Positions 8,806 to 17,405 of a stretch of 64,000 bases of DNA are shown here, one piece after another (positions within the stretch are counted from its first letter, which is position 1; every line of letters starts with the position of its first letter). A program made the position numbers and the translations under genes. The stretch comes from Chryseobacterium sp. FH1 (GTDB taxonomy: Bacteria > Bacteroidota > Bacteroidia > Flavobacteriales > Weeksellaceae), in NCBI RefSeq assembly GCF_000735135.1, contig NZ_JPLZ01000002.1, positions 412,317 to 476,316 on the forward strand, read 5' to 3'. A model generated the notes under the pieces. That model did not search any database. It was not told the origin of the DNA and saw nothing but the letters and a program-made list of their open reading frames with translations.

Positions 8806-8932
8806 TACAACCACGGTTTTTGAAGTGTATTTCGCGAATTTGAATTATATTGAAAATCGAACTAAAAATGATATAGCGGTTTCGTTTTACAAAAGCAAAA
8901 AGAGACCAAATCAGACGATTATTGTGAAATAA
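8780..8932 (+). CDS. Possible 50-residue protein overlapping the preceding gene
   Basis: An ATG frame overlapping the end of the preceding gene by 26 nt. It reads MKFCLSSDNTTTVFEVYFAN and continues with a basic tail. Composition is protein-like with no hydrophobic helix. It may instead be the C-terminal remnant of a decayed gene. No family recognised. Confidence 0.3.
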   Translation: MKFCLSSDNTTTVFEVYFANLNYIENRTKNDIAVSFYKSKKRPNQTIIVK

Positions 8933-8959
8933 AATTTTAATAACGTTAAAAACTAAACT

Positions 8960-9613
8960 ATGGCAGATACCAACAATTTGATTTCTACGGCAGAGAAAGT
9001 CAAAGCTTTCGCAATGGGTTTTGTCGGTGCCGGAATCTTCAGCATGGGAACGACGTACTTTTCCGAGCAGGCAGAATATCGCATTCCGAGGATTCTTTGG
9101 CCGGTTTACGAGTTGTCTGGAAACATAGGCTTGGCAATTGGGATGATTCTTTTGGGAAGCTTGTTGGTGTTTTATGCTTACCGAAAATTCATTTCAAACG
9201 GAGGGAAAGCCATTTATTTGCTGATATTTTTGGTTGTGGCGATTTTAGGATCCTACGCCATTATCTTTTCCACCGGTAAAAAATCAACGTCCATCAATGA
9301 TGTGAGAGAGAGCTTAGAGGAAAATCAAAAGAAGACAGAAAAAGAAATTACCAATAGCGACAGACCAGATTTGGAAGGTGAATTGGCAAATAATTATCTC
9401 GATCAATTGGAAGCTTTGAAGATAAAATATGAAAAAGCTGTAAATCAAAAAGATAAGACCAAAATTGACGAATGTGAAAACGAATATCTCAACCTGGTCT
9501 CTGTAGAATTTGGGAAAGTGGCAAAAGAAATAGGTGCCAAGCCGGAATACAGAGATTTTGCTTTGTACAATGCCAAGGTGCTGAATGAAATTCAGGTCTC
9601 AAGAACTAAATAA
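8960..9613 (+). CDS. Membrane protein with coiled-coil tail, unknown
   Basis: A 217-residue protein with three predicted membrane helices in the first ~105 residues (around AFAMGFVGAGIFSMGTTYF, NIGLAIGMILLGSLLVFYAY, YLLIFLVVAILGSYAIIF). A hydrophilic, Lys/Glu-rich helical domain of ~110 residues follows. The layout suggests a cytoplasmic coiled-coil on a membrane anchor. No family recognised; same direction as its neighbours. Confidence 0.7.
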   Translation: MADTNNLISTAEKVKAFAMGFVGAGIFSMGTTYFSEQAEYRIPRILWPVYELSGNIGLAIGMILLGSLLVFYAYRKFISNGGKAIYLLIFLVVAILGSYAIIFSTGKKSTSINDVRESLEENQKKTEKEITNSDRPDLEGELANNYLDQLEALKIKYEKAVNQKDKTKIDECENEYLNLVSVEFGKVAKEIGAKPEYRDFALYNAKVLNEIQVSRTK

Positions 9614-9667
9614 AAATCCATAAAGAAGTGATACTTTAGTAATGGTTTACAAATTTGATATGATCAG

Positions 9668-10987
9668 ATGATGAAATATTACTTTAAGATTTTTCTGCTC
9701 TCAGTTGGCATCGGCGTCGTCAATATTTTGATGTATCTGTTTTTGTTGCAATTTCAGATTCTCCACAACAGTTCATATGTTCCTCAGGAAGCTTTTGATG
9801 TTTTTCTTATTCTTGTAGCAATTCCTATCCAGTTTTTGATTGTAGCCTTGGTTGCTTATGTTTCGAAGAAAAATAAACAAGCGGTTTTAATCACCTCAGC
9901 ACTCTTTGTAGTCGCCTGTCTTTTATTGATTTTGATTAATACCAAGGAGGAACGAAGCACTTTCAATAATGAACAAGTTTACAGAAACACCGAAAAGTAT
10001 GACTATCAGCAAGGAATTGCCACGCCGGAAGGTTATCCGATCAAGTTGCTTTCAAATAGTAAATTTACGCTTGCAGTCAAAGGTAACCGAAATCCATACA
10101 CACTTTTGGAAACCGGCAAAGTATATTCTACAAACTGGGGAAATAGTGAATCTACCTTCAAATCGTCCGAAGATGGCGACGTGGTTTTGCCGGATAGTTT
10201 GAAGCTCTACTGGTATTCTTTCCTTGAAAATAAATACTATGGCTTGAGTGCTAAACTTGATAAAATCAAGATTTCCAATTACTTTAAAAAAGGATATCAA
10301 CGAGATATGAGTGGAAATTTTGCAAGATTGATAATAGCCAAATATCAAGATCTGAATGCTGGCATAGCGCCAGGAGGCGACGTAGTGCTGTGGATTTCGG
10401 GTGCCAGCGAAACAAGGGAAATCAGCGTTTTCAAAGCAACGGAGATGAATATCAATCAGTTTAAGGGTGAAGATATCGTAAAGGCGGACGAAATAAAAAA
10501 GGTTTTGAGTGATAATTGCGAATGCAAAGAGAATTTGCAATCCAGAAGAATCGATCATCATAATCAAAAAATTCCTTTCGGAATTTGGACCAATCAATAC
10601 CGGGAAAAATATAATTGGAAAGTTGATATCAGTTCAATTAACTCATCAAAATCTGAACTCAAATTCTATTTCTATAATGGCGAGAGATATTCATTATTTA
10701 ATGAAGATGCTGTCAACAACAATTACCGAAACAAAGTTGTACCAAGCGACATCATTTTTATTTTTATTCAAAATGGTAAAAAGTACAAAGCTTTTTTTGA
10801 ATTTGATGAAGATGAAATTTATAGTTATTTCAATAATCTCAGCCAAGCAAATCCAAATGCTCCAATTGATATTATCTTGAACATCAATCCAGATTTAAGT
10901 CAAGCTACGGTCAAATTAAAATCAAAAAATAGAACGCTGGATTTTGTGAAGATGAAGACGTTGAGAATAAGAAAGTTTAAGGATTAA
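9668..10987 (+). CDS. Large membrane-anchored protein, unknown
   Basis: A 439-residue protein starting with two adjacent ATG codons. Three predicted membrane helices occupy residues ~5-100 (IFLLSVGIGVVNILMYLFLL, FDVFLILVAIPIQFLIVALV, AVLITSALFVVACLLLILI). A ~340-residue soluble domain with beta-rich character follows, including SKFTLAVKGNRNPYTLLETG. No motif recognised. It ends the accessory membrane-gene run; comM is convergent beyond it. Confidence 0.75.
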   Translation: MMKYYFKIFLLSVGIGVVNILMYLFLLQFQILHNSSYVPQEAFDVFLILVAIPIQFLIVALVAYVSKKNKQAVLITSALFVVACLLLILINTKEERSTFNNEQVYRNTEKYDYQQGIATPEGYPIKLLSNSKFTLAVKGNRNPYTLLETGKVYSTNWGNSESTFKSSEDGDVVLPDSLKLYWYSFLENKYYGLSAKLDKIKISNYFKKGYQRDMSGNFARLIIAKYQDLNAGIAPGGDVVLWISGASETREISVFKATEMNINQFKGEDIVKADEIKKVLSDNCECKENLQSRRIDHHNQKIPFGIWTNQYREKYNWKVDISSINSSKSELKFYFYNGERYSLFNEDAVNNNYRNKVVPSDIIFIFIQNGKKYKAFFEFDEDEIYSYFNNLSQANPNAPIDIILNINPDLSQATVKLKSKNRTLDFVKMKTLRIRKFKD

Positions 10988-11069
10988 AATTAAAACGATC
11001 ATCAGATAATCCTCAATTTAAAACTAAGATAAATAAAGTCTGAAAATTCCGAAACTTTCATAAAAATAT

Positions 11070-12602
11070 TTAAACATTCCAAAAATCCCGATCCAAACTT
11101 CTATATTGTATGGCCTCCGAGATGTGATCACCTTCTATTTTTTCAGAATTTTCCAGATCTGCGATGGTTCGTGCAACTTTTAAAATACGGCTATAAGCTC
11201 TTGCCGAAAGATTTAGTTTAAGCATTGCTGCTTTGATCAATAATTGCGAATATTCGTCCAGCTCGCAATATTTTTCCATTTCTTTGGATCCCATTTGTGC
11301 ATTGTAACTGATGTCCGAGTCTTTGTAACGTTCATTTTGAATGTCCCGAGCTTTGTTGACTCTAGCTCTGATGCTCGCGCTACTTTCACCTTTCCTCTTT
11401 TCTGCCAACTGGTCGTATTCCACTTTTGAAACTTCGATATGAATGTCGATCCTATCAAGAAGCGGTCCCGAAAGTTTGTTCATATATCTTTGCATTTCGA
11501 TTGTAGATGATGTATTATTCGGATCATCGGGGAAATAGCCGCTGGGACTTGGGTTCATACTGGCAACGAGCATAAAACTTGCCGGATATTCTATTGTGAA
11601 TTTGGCTCGTGAAATGGTAACAACTCTGTCTTCCAGCGGTTGTCGCATCACTTCTAAAACCGTCCTTTTGAATTCTGGCATTTCATCTAGAAATAAAACG
11701 CCGTTGTGGGCCAAGGAAATCTCGCCTGGTTGAGGATAACTTCCACCACCTACAAGTGCAACATCCGAAATTGTATGATGTGGTGAGCGAAACGGACGAA
11801 TGGTTATCAATGAAGTCTCAGCACCCATCTTTCCAGCAACGGAATGAATCTTGGTAGTTTCCAGAGATTCCTTGAGACTGAGTGCGGGTAAAATACTTGG
11901 TAATCGTTTTGCAAGCATTGTCTTTCCACTTCCTGGTGAACCTATGAGAATGATATTGTGACCCCCGGCTGCCGCAACTTCCATTGCACGTTTTGCCGCT
12001 TCTTGTCCTTTCACTTCATCAAAGTCGAAAGGGAAATCATCTATCTTGTCTTGAAATTCTTTTCTCGTGTCAATCTCAAATTTTTCCAATGCAATATCAT
12101 CATTAAAAAAATCAATGATTTCCTTAATATTATCAATTCCAAAAACATCCAACTGATTGACAATAGCTGCTTCTCTCGCATTTTTCTTCGGGAGAATGAT
12201 GCCTTTGAAACCGTCTTCTCTAGCTTTAATTGCAATTGGCAAAACACCACGGATCGGTTGCAAACTACCATCTAGTGATAGTTCTCCCATGATGATGTAA
12301 TCACTAAGCGTATCATATTTAATCAAATCAGAAGCGGCGAGAATTCCTAAGGCAATGCTGAGGTCATAGGCCGAACCTTCTTTTCGCAAATCTGCTGGCG
12401 CCATGTTAATGGTAATCTTCTTTCCGGGGATTTTGAAGCCAGAATTCTTAAGTGCCGCAGAAATCCGATAACTGCTTTCTTTGATGGCATTATCTGGCAA
12501 TCCTACCAAATGATAACCAACGCCTTGATCAACATTGACCTCAATAGTGATAATTTGTGCAGAAACGCCGTGAATGGCCGCACCGTATATTTTGACAAGC
12601 AT
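11070..12602 (-). CDS. comM: YifB/ComM-family Mg chelatase-like AAA ATPase
   Basis: A hexameric helicase family that helps branch migration when incoming DNA is recombined during natural transformation. The N-terminal domain (MLVKIYGAAIHGVSAQIITIE) is the family's LonC-like fold. The AAA core has Walker A GSPGSGKTMLAKRLP, the SPHHTISDVALVGGG signature, and Walker B GVLFLDEMPEF. A Mg-chelatase C-terminal domain follows with ARAYSRILKVARTIADLE. Length 510 is normal. The proposed role in transformation is family knowledge; competence in this organism is not shown. Confidence 0.95.
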   Translation of the reverse strand: MLVKIYGAAIHGVSAQIITIEVNVDQGVGYHLVGLPDNAIKESSYRISAALKNSGFKIPGKKITINMAPADLRKEGSAYDLSIALGILAASDLIKYDTLSDYIIMGELSLDGSLQPIRGVLPIAIKAREDGFKGIILPKKNAREAAIVNQLDVFGIDNIKEIIDFFNDDIALEKFEIDTRKEFQDKIDDFPFDFDEVKGQEAAKRAMEVAAAGGHNIILIGSPGSGKTMLAKRLPSILPALSLKESLETTKIHSVAGKMGAETSLITIRPFRSPHHTISDVALVGGGSYPQPGEISLAHNGVLFLDEMPEFKRTVLEVMRQPLEDRVVTISRAKFTIEYPASFMLVASMNPSPSGYFPDDPNNTSSTIEMQRYMNKLSGPLLDRIDIHIEVSKVEYDQLAEKRKGESSASIRARVNKARDIQNERYKDSDISYNAQMGSKEMEKYCELDEYSQLLIKAAMLKLNLSARAYSRILKVARTIADLENSEKIEGDHISEAIQYRSLDRDFWNV

Positions 12603-12618
12603 TTGTGTTTTGTTTTAC

Positions 12619-12626
12619 CAAAAATA
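12619..12626 (-). promoter_or_regulatory. -7 box of the comM promoter
   Basis: On the minus strand this reads TATTTTTG, 16 nt before the comM ATG. It overlaps the T-run of the manC terminator. Confidence 0.55.
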
Positions 12627-12656
12627 AAAAACTCTCTGATGAAAACCAAAGAGTTA
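12621..12656 (-). terminator. Intrinsic terminator after manC
   Basis: On the minus strand the stem AACTCT/AGAGTT is followed by TTTTATTTTT. It separates manC from comM. Confidence 0.7.
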
Positions 12657-12681
12657 AATACATTTTTTAAATTAAAACAAA

Positions 12682-13761
12682 TTACATGAACCGTTCGCCT
12701 TTCTTTAAGTTTTTGAGGTCAAGGACGTAATCTTTTATCAGTTGGTCATTGTCTCTTGGGCAGATGAGCAAAGCTTTTTCCGTATCTACGATGATATAGT
12801 TTTTCAATCCGTCAATCACCGCCGCCTTATTTTGATTTTTGATTCGGATGACGTTGCCTTTGGAATTGTAGGTGAGAACATTTTTGGAACTTATCGCATT
12901 GTTGTCGTCATTCTTATCAGCATTGGTGTAGACAGAGGTCCAAGTTCCGAGATCGCTCCAACCTAGATTTGCAGGGATGACGTAAACATTATTGGCTTTT
13001 TCCAAAATTCCATTGTCGATAGAAACTTTGTTTACGATCGGGTAAATTAGGTTGATACATTCTTTTTCGGTAGAGCAGTTGTATTCACAACTGTTGAACT
13101 GATTTGTCATTTCTGGCAAATATTTTTTGAATGCTTTCAAAATACTTTTTACGTTCCAAATAAAAATTCCCGCGTTCCATAAAAAATCACCCGATTCCAT
13201 AAAACTTTTGGCAATGTCGAGATCTGGTTTTTCCGTAAATGTTTTAACCTTAGAATAATCTTCATTATTTTCTCTGATAAATTGAATATATCCGTAACCC
13301 GTATCAGGTCTGGTAGGCGTAATTCCTAATGTGATCAGGTAATCATTTTCTGAAGTCAATTGAAATCCTAATTCCACTTTTTCCAGAAAGGCCTTCTCCT
13401 TTAAAATCAAATGATCTGCAGGCATTACAATGATGTTTGCATTGGGATTGCTAGCCTCTATCTTCTTTGCCATATAAAGATTGCAGGCCGAAGTGTTTTT
13501 CATTGCAGGCTCTCCTACGATGTTCTCAAAAGGGATATCTTGCAGTTGCTGTTGCGTTAGATCTATATATTCTTCATTGGTAATGACATAAATGTTTTCT
13601 GCTGGGATCAACTGACTGATTCTGTCAAAAGTCTGCTGAATCATCGTTCTTCCCGTTCCTAAAATATCATGGAATTGCTTTGGGAATTTTTGAGTGCTCA
13701 TAGGCCAGAATCGGCTTCCAATGCCACCTGCCATTATCACGCAGTAATTATTTTTGTTCAT
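12682..13761 (-). CDS. manC: Mannose-1-phosphate guanylyltransferase
   Basis: Makes GDP-mannose from mannose-1-phosphate and GTP for surface polysaccharides. The N-terminus carries the nucleotidyltransferase signature MAGGIGSRFWPMSTQKFPKQF, with FTEKPDLDIA and FLWNAGIFIW in the sugar-binding half. At 359 residues it is the short form without the fused isomerase domain. It overlaps the upstream sprT-like gene by 14 bp, so the two are translated from one transcript. Confidence 0.95.
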   Translation of the reverse strand: MNKNNYCVIMAGGIGSRFWPMSTQKFPKQFHDILGTGRTMIQQTFDRISQLIPAENIYVITNEEYIDLTQQQLQDIPFENIVGEPAMKNTSACNLYMAKKIEASNPNANIIVMPADHLILKEKAFLEKVELGFQLTSENDYLITLGITPTRPDTGYGYIQFIRENNEDYSKVKTFTEKPDLDIAKSFMESGDFLWNAGIFIWNVKSILKAFKKYLPEMTNQFNSCEYNCSTEKECINLIYPIVNKVSIDNGILEKANNVYVIPANLGWSDLGTWTSVYTNADKNDDNNAISSKNVLTYNSKGNVIRIKNQNKAAVIDGLKNYIIVDTEKALLICPRDNDQLIKDYVLDLKNLKKGERFM

Positions 13762-14353
13762 CTAAATTAAGTTTTTCGACCTTTGCTAAAGGACGGAATA
13801 AGTACTTTTTTGAGTTTTCTAAGTTAACGCAAAGATATAACTTTTTCTTTTTTTCCAATATCTTGTACTCATCACCTTTATAACGGAATTCGTCATTAAT
13901 TAATAAATTTTCAACGAAAATAGATTGATCTTCAGAATCCTCGATATGAAAGTAACGAACCAATTCCGGACTTGCCATGAAATTAGCTTTTGGACTTTTT
14001 GAAAATCTTATGATAATTGGTTTTAGATCATCAGAATAGATTTCAAGACTTTCCAAAAGCATTTCTCGGAAAGTATCTTTCCATTCTTTTCCATGCGCGC
14101 TGATTCGGAATTTGAACTTTTCAAATGCAAGTAGATGCGCCAATTCGTGCGTCAATACAAAGAAAAACAACTGTTTATCCAAGGTGGAATTTACGGTTAT
14201 CTGATGTGATTTGTCAGGCAATCTTCTGTAATCTCCCAGTTTGCTATTTCTATTTTTAGTGATTTTGATATGAATAAAGTAATCGGCAAACCACTTCTTG
14301 AGAAAAGGATGTGTGTTGGCTGGAAGATATTGATCTAAAACGTTGATAGACAT
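13748..14353 (-). CDS. SprT-like zinc metalloprotease domain protein
   Basis: Carries the SprT/Spartan zinc site HELAHLLAFEKF (HExxH) near residue 90, with a downstream His in RISAHGKEWKDTF as the likely third ligand. The eukaryotic relative degrades DNA-protein crosslinks; the bacterial role is not established. The start MSINVLDQYLP is an ATG preceded by a good -7 box; the upstream TTG in frame would lie on that box. Length is 201 residues. Transcribed with manC, whose start it overlaps. Confidence 0.85.
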   Translation of the reverse strand: MSINVLDQYLPANTHPFLKKWFADYFIHIKITKNRNSKLGDYRRLPDKSHQITVNSTLDKQLFFFVLTHELAHLLAFEKFKFRISAHGKEWKDTFREMLLESLEIYSDDLKPIIIRFSKSPKANFMASPELVRYFHIEDSEDQSIFVENLLINDEFRYKGDEYKILEKKKKLYLCVNLENSKKYLFRPLAKVEKLNLDEQK

Positions 14354-14374
14354 TAAGAATAATCGAATGTTCAA

Positions 14375-14382
14375 CAAAATTA
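14375..14382 (-). promoter_or_regulatory. -7 box of the sprT-manC promoter
   Basis: On the minus strand this reads TAATTTTG, 21 nt before the ATG of the SprT-like gene. Confidence 0.6.
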
Positions 14383-14457
14383 ATCATTCAAATGATTTAA
14401 TACCAAATAATTGGAACTTAATTCTGTTTTTCTTAAATTTCGCTTTAATTGTAAAAT

Positions 14458-16131
14458 TTGCAAAAAGCTATCTATTGTTTCTTGCTGTTGGTACTGTTTT
14501 CGTGCTCAAAAAAAGAGATAGTAGAAAACAAGAAAACAACAGAAAAGCAACCGAATCCTTACTACGAAAAAGCCTTCGTTTTTCTGGACAAGAACGAGTC
14601 GGACAGCGCATTTTACTATTTGAACAAAGGAAGAGAGCTTTTTCTCAAAAGAAATGACAGTTTCGGATTGGGCAAGAGTTTTGTGAATATGGCGATCATC
14701 CAAGAAAGTGAGGGCGATAATTTTGGAAGCATAGAAACCAGTCTGCAGGCACGGGAATTTTTTGATGAAAACAATATAGCGCATTTTGAGATTCTATTTT
14801 GCAATTATAACAATTTGGGCGTTGCATCCAATAATCTGAAAAATTACAAAGACGCCAAACGTTTCTACGATAAAGCACTTCTTTTTACAAAAGATCCAAT
14901 CGACAAAATGGCGTTGGCAAACAATATTGCTATCGTTTATCATAACGAAAAGAGATATGACAAAGCCGTCCGCATCTACGAAAAACTGATTGACAGTGTT
15001 GGTTCCAAAAGTGAATTTTATCCCAAATTATTACTGAATTACACAAGATCCAAATGGTTTGAAAATCCAAATTACAATCCAGTTAAAAATTATCTGCACG
15101 CAGAAAAACTAAGTGACAGCATAGATGATGATTGGACGAGAGATGCCTCGTACGCTTATCTCGCAGCTTTCTTTTTGGATAAAAAAACAGATTCTGCCAA
15201 GTTGTTTGCAGAGAAAATGCTTTCGCTGGCCAAGGATTTGAAATATCCAGTAGATCAGCTGGAAGCGCTTCAAAACTTGATCCGACTTTCTGATGGTCCA
15301 CATTCTCAAAAATATTTCGACGAGTATTCTCGGATTCAGGATAGTTTGATGAATGCGCAAAATAAAGCTAAAAATCAATTTGCGCTCATTCGTTTTGAAA
15401 GTGAAGAAGCTAAAGCCGAGAATCTAAATTTGCAAAAAGAAAAATCCGTTAACGAGATTAAAATGCTCCGTCAAAAAATTATCAGTTGGAGTGTTTCTCT
15501 CATTGCAATTGCATTTGGATTTTTAGCTTTTTTGTGGATCCGAAGGAAACGAAAAAGAATGGTGATAGAAGCAAATAAAAGACTGCAGGAACAACGCTTG
15601 GATCTTTCTAAAAAAGTACACGATGTGGTGGCGAATGGAATCTACGAAGTAATGTCAACTATTGAAAATCAAAATGATATTCCGAAAGAGAAAATTCTGG
15701 ACAAACTGGAACTGATGTACGAAAAATCCAGGAATCTTTCTTACGACAATCCATTGCAACAGGAATTCAACGAAAGAATTTCTGGGTTGATCAGTTCTTT
15801 TGACAACGGTAAAACAAAATTTATCATTATCGGAAATGATCCCGATTTTTGGCTGGGAATCAATCAATTTTCTCAAGACGAACTTTTTCAAATCATCAGA
15901 GAATTGCTCGTGAATATGAAAAAACATAGCCAAGCTACGCAGGTTATTTTGAGGTTTATTAAAGAAAATAATTCTCACGAAATCAAATATTTTGATAATG
16001 GAATCGGACTTTCAGAAAGTTTTGTGGAGAAAAATGGATTCAGTAATATGAGATCACGATTGAAGGAAATCAATGGAGAATTTGAGATTGAGGGAAGTTT
16101 GAATGGTTTAAAATTGTCAATAAAACTGTAG
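14458..16131 (+). CDS. TPR-type sensor histidine kinase (lipoprotein signal, TTG start)
   Basis: An exported sensor: signal peptide with lipobox-like LFSC near residue 16, a ~300-residue extracytoplasmic TPR region (NNLGVASNNLKNYKDAKRFY, NNIAIVYHNEKRYDKAVRIY), one membrane helix at ~341-361 (IISWSVSLIAIAFGFLAFLW), then a cytoplasmic kinase. The H-box KKVHDVVANGIYEV (His ~388) is of the HisKA_3 class; the ATPase has ELLVNMKKHSQA and FDNGIGLSE. An in-frame TAA lies 6 nt upstream of the TTG, so no ATG can serve. It stands 3 bp from its response regulator. Confidence 0.9.
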   Translation: MQKAIYCFLLLVLFSCSKKEIVENKKTTEKQPNPYYEKAFVFLDKNESDSAFYYLNKGRELFLKRNDSFGLGKSFVNMAIIQESEGDNFGSIETSLQAREFFDENNIAHFEILFCNYNNLGVASNNLKNYKDAKRFYDKALLFTKDPIDKMALANNIAIVYHNEKRYDKAVRIYEKLIDSVGSKSEFYPKLLLNYTRSKWFENPNYNPVKNYLHAEKLSDSIDDDWTRDASYAYLAAFFLDKKTDSAKLFAEKMLSLAKDLKYPVDQLEALQNLIRLSDGPHSQKYFDEYSRIQDSLMNAQNKAKNQFALIRFESEEAKAENLNLQKEKSVNEIKMLRQKIISWSVSLIAIAFGFLAFLWIRRKRKRMVIEANKRLQEQRLDLSKKVHDVVANGIYEVMSTIENQNDIPKEKILDKLELMYEKSRNLSYDNPLQQEFNERISGLISSFDNGKTKFIIIGNDPDFWLGINQFSQDELFQIIRELLVNMKKHSQATQVILRFIKENNSHEIKYFDNGIGLSESFVEKNGFSNMRSRLKEINGEFEIEGSLNGLKLSIKL

Positions 16132-16134
16132 AAA

Positions 16135-16797
16135 ATGTTTACTAAAATATTAATTGCAGAGGATCACGAGAGTAGTAATTTTTCTGTACAAAAGGTGCTT
16201 GAGGAATTGCAGATTCCTATTGTAGATCATGTTTATTACTGTGATGATGCATTGTCTCATCTCAAAAAATCTCTGGATTCCGAATCCTTTCAATTGCTGA
16301 TCACGGATCTCTCTTTTGAGGAAGACCACAGAAAACAATTGATAAAAAACGGAAGAGAATTGATAAAATCTTGCAAGGATCTCGATCCTGAACTGAAGGT
16401 GATTGTATTCTCAGGCGAACACAGATTGGGCGTCATAGATATGTTATTTAACGAATTAGGAATCAATGCCTTCGTCAGAAAAGCAAGATCAGATTCCAAG
16501 GAATTGAAAAAAGCGGTGGAAGCTGTTTGCAATCATGAAACTTATATCTCGCACGATCTGAAACTTCCGGTGAAAAGTATGAACACTCTGGAGTTCAGCA
16601 ACTATGATATTGTTCTTCTAAAGTTGCTTTCCGATGGTGTGTTACAAAAAAACATCCCCCAAATTTTACAAGAACGTGATATTCATCCAAATAGTTTGAG
16701 CAGTGTAGAAAAAAGAATGAACGCGATGAAGCTAGCATTGACGGTGAAAAACAACGAACAGTTGATTGCCTATTGCAAGGATTTGGGAATAATTTAA
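16135..16797 (+). CDS. LuxR/NarL-type response regulator
   Basis: The partner of the preceding kinase. A receiver domain (residues ~1-125) starts FTKILIAEDHESSN with the acidic pocket, has the phosphoacceptor Asp at about 58 (TDLSF) and the conserved Lys in FVRKARSD. The C-terminal ~65 residues follow the LuxR helix-turn-helix plan (LLKLLSDGVLQKNIPQIL, then SSVEKRMNAMKLAL) in a diverged form. It probably binds as a dimer to the TTACGG-N4-CCGTAA palindrome just after its stop codon (inference). Confidence 0.9.
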   Translation: MFTKILIAEDHESSNFSVQKVLEELQIPIVDHVYYCDDALSHLKKSLDSESFQLLITDLSFEEDHRKQLIKNGRELIKSCKDLDPELKVIVFSGEHRLGVIDMLFNELGINAFVRKARSDSKELKKAVEAVCNHETYISHDLKLPVKSMNTLEFSNYDIVLLKLLSDGVLQKNIPQILQERDIHPNSLSSVEKRMNAMKLALTVKNNEQLIAYCKDLGII

Positions 16798-16822
16798 AAA
16801 TATTTTCAATTATTTTTCCATT

Positions 16823-16838
16823 TTACGGTTTCCCGTAA
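16823..16838. promoter_or_regulatory. ComA-like palindromic operator TTACGG-N4-CCGTAA
   Basis: A perfect 6+4+6 inverted repeat 26 bp after the response regulator gene. The LuxR-family regulator ComA of Bacillus binds TTGCGG-N4-CCGCAA, the same architecture. It ends 21 bp before a -7 box, the place expected for an activator site. A half-site ACCGTAA recurs at 16881. Confidence 0.6.
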
Positions 16839-16859
16839 GGAAATATGAAATTATGTATC

Positions 16860-16867
16860 TAATTTTG
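16860..16867 (+). promoter_or_regulatory. -7 box downstream of the ComA-like palindrome
   Basis: TAATTTTG matches TAnnTTTG. It points away from the response regulator toward the terminator, with no ORF in between. Confidence 0.55.
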
Positions 16868-16872
16868 CTTCA

Positions 16873-16958
16873 GATTAATAACCGTAAAAACACAAAGACA
16901 AAATAACATTCGATTTTCAAACTAAAGCCCCGAAGCGATAATCTTCAGGGCTTTTTTA
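16873..16958 (+). ncRNA. Candidate small RNA of about 85 nt
   Basis: Bounded by a palindrome plus -7 box on the left and a strong terminator on the right. It holds no ATG-initiated frame of useful length. If transcribed it would be a short non-coding RNA under control of the adjacent two-component system. Alternatively the region is only the 3' end of the regulator mRNA. Confidence 0.4.
16924..16958. terminator. Terminator between the candidate sRNA and elaA
   Basis: The stem AAAGCCC-CGAAG pairs with CTTCA-GGGCTTT and is followed by TTTTATTTT on the plus strand. It also lies just beyond the elaA stop on the other strand, so it may serve both. Confidence 0.88.
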
Positions 16959-17405
16959 TTTTCTAAACATTTCTGTGTGAGGAATGTTGTCCTCAAGATA
17001 TTTTTTTCCGGTGTCCTGAAATCCGAAGTCCGAATAGAATTTCAGTAGATAATCCTGAGCCGAAATTCGAACTTCTGAGGTTCGCAATCGGTTTTCAATA
17101 ATATCAATCGCATAAGAAATCAATTGTTTTCCAAGTCCGGTTCCTCTACCGTTTTCCGTTGTTACAACTCTACCGATGGAAGTTTCGGGATATTTTATGC
17201 CTTTGTCAAAAATCCTGCAATACGCCAAAACTTCTCCTTCTTTTTCTGCCCAAAGGTGAATGGCCTTTTGATCGCAATCGTCCAAATCTGGATAAGGACA
17301 ATCCTGTTCTACAACAAAAACGTTGACTCTTGCTTTGATGATTTCGTAAAGTTCAACCGTTGTAAGCTCAGAAAACGTTTTGATTTTCCAATCTATATTA
17401 GTCAT
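16956..17405 (-). CDS. ElaA-family GNAT acetyltransferase
   Basis: An acetyl-CoA-dependent N-acetyltransferase. The N-terminus (WKIKTFSELTTVELYEIIKA followed by RVNVFVVEQDCPYPDLDDCD) is the ElaA signature. The acetyl-CoA loop is seen in GRVVTTENGRGTGLGKQLI. Length 149 is normal. The substrate is unknown. It overlaps the engB stop by 8 bp and is read from the same transcript. Confidence 0.88.
   Translation of the reverse strand: MTNIDWKIKTFSELTTVELYEIIKARVNVFVVEQDCPYPDLDDCDQKAIHLWAEKEGEVLAYCRIFDKGIKYPETSIGRVVTTENGRGTGLGKQLISYAIDIIENRLRTSEVRISAQDYLLKFYSDFGFQDTGKKYLEDNIPHTEMFRK

Noticed and set aside
16823-16838. Palindrome as a terminator of the response regulator gene
   Set aside because: Six-bp stem with no T-run; a far better terminator lies 85 bp on.
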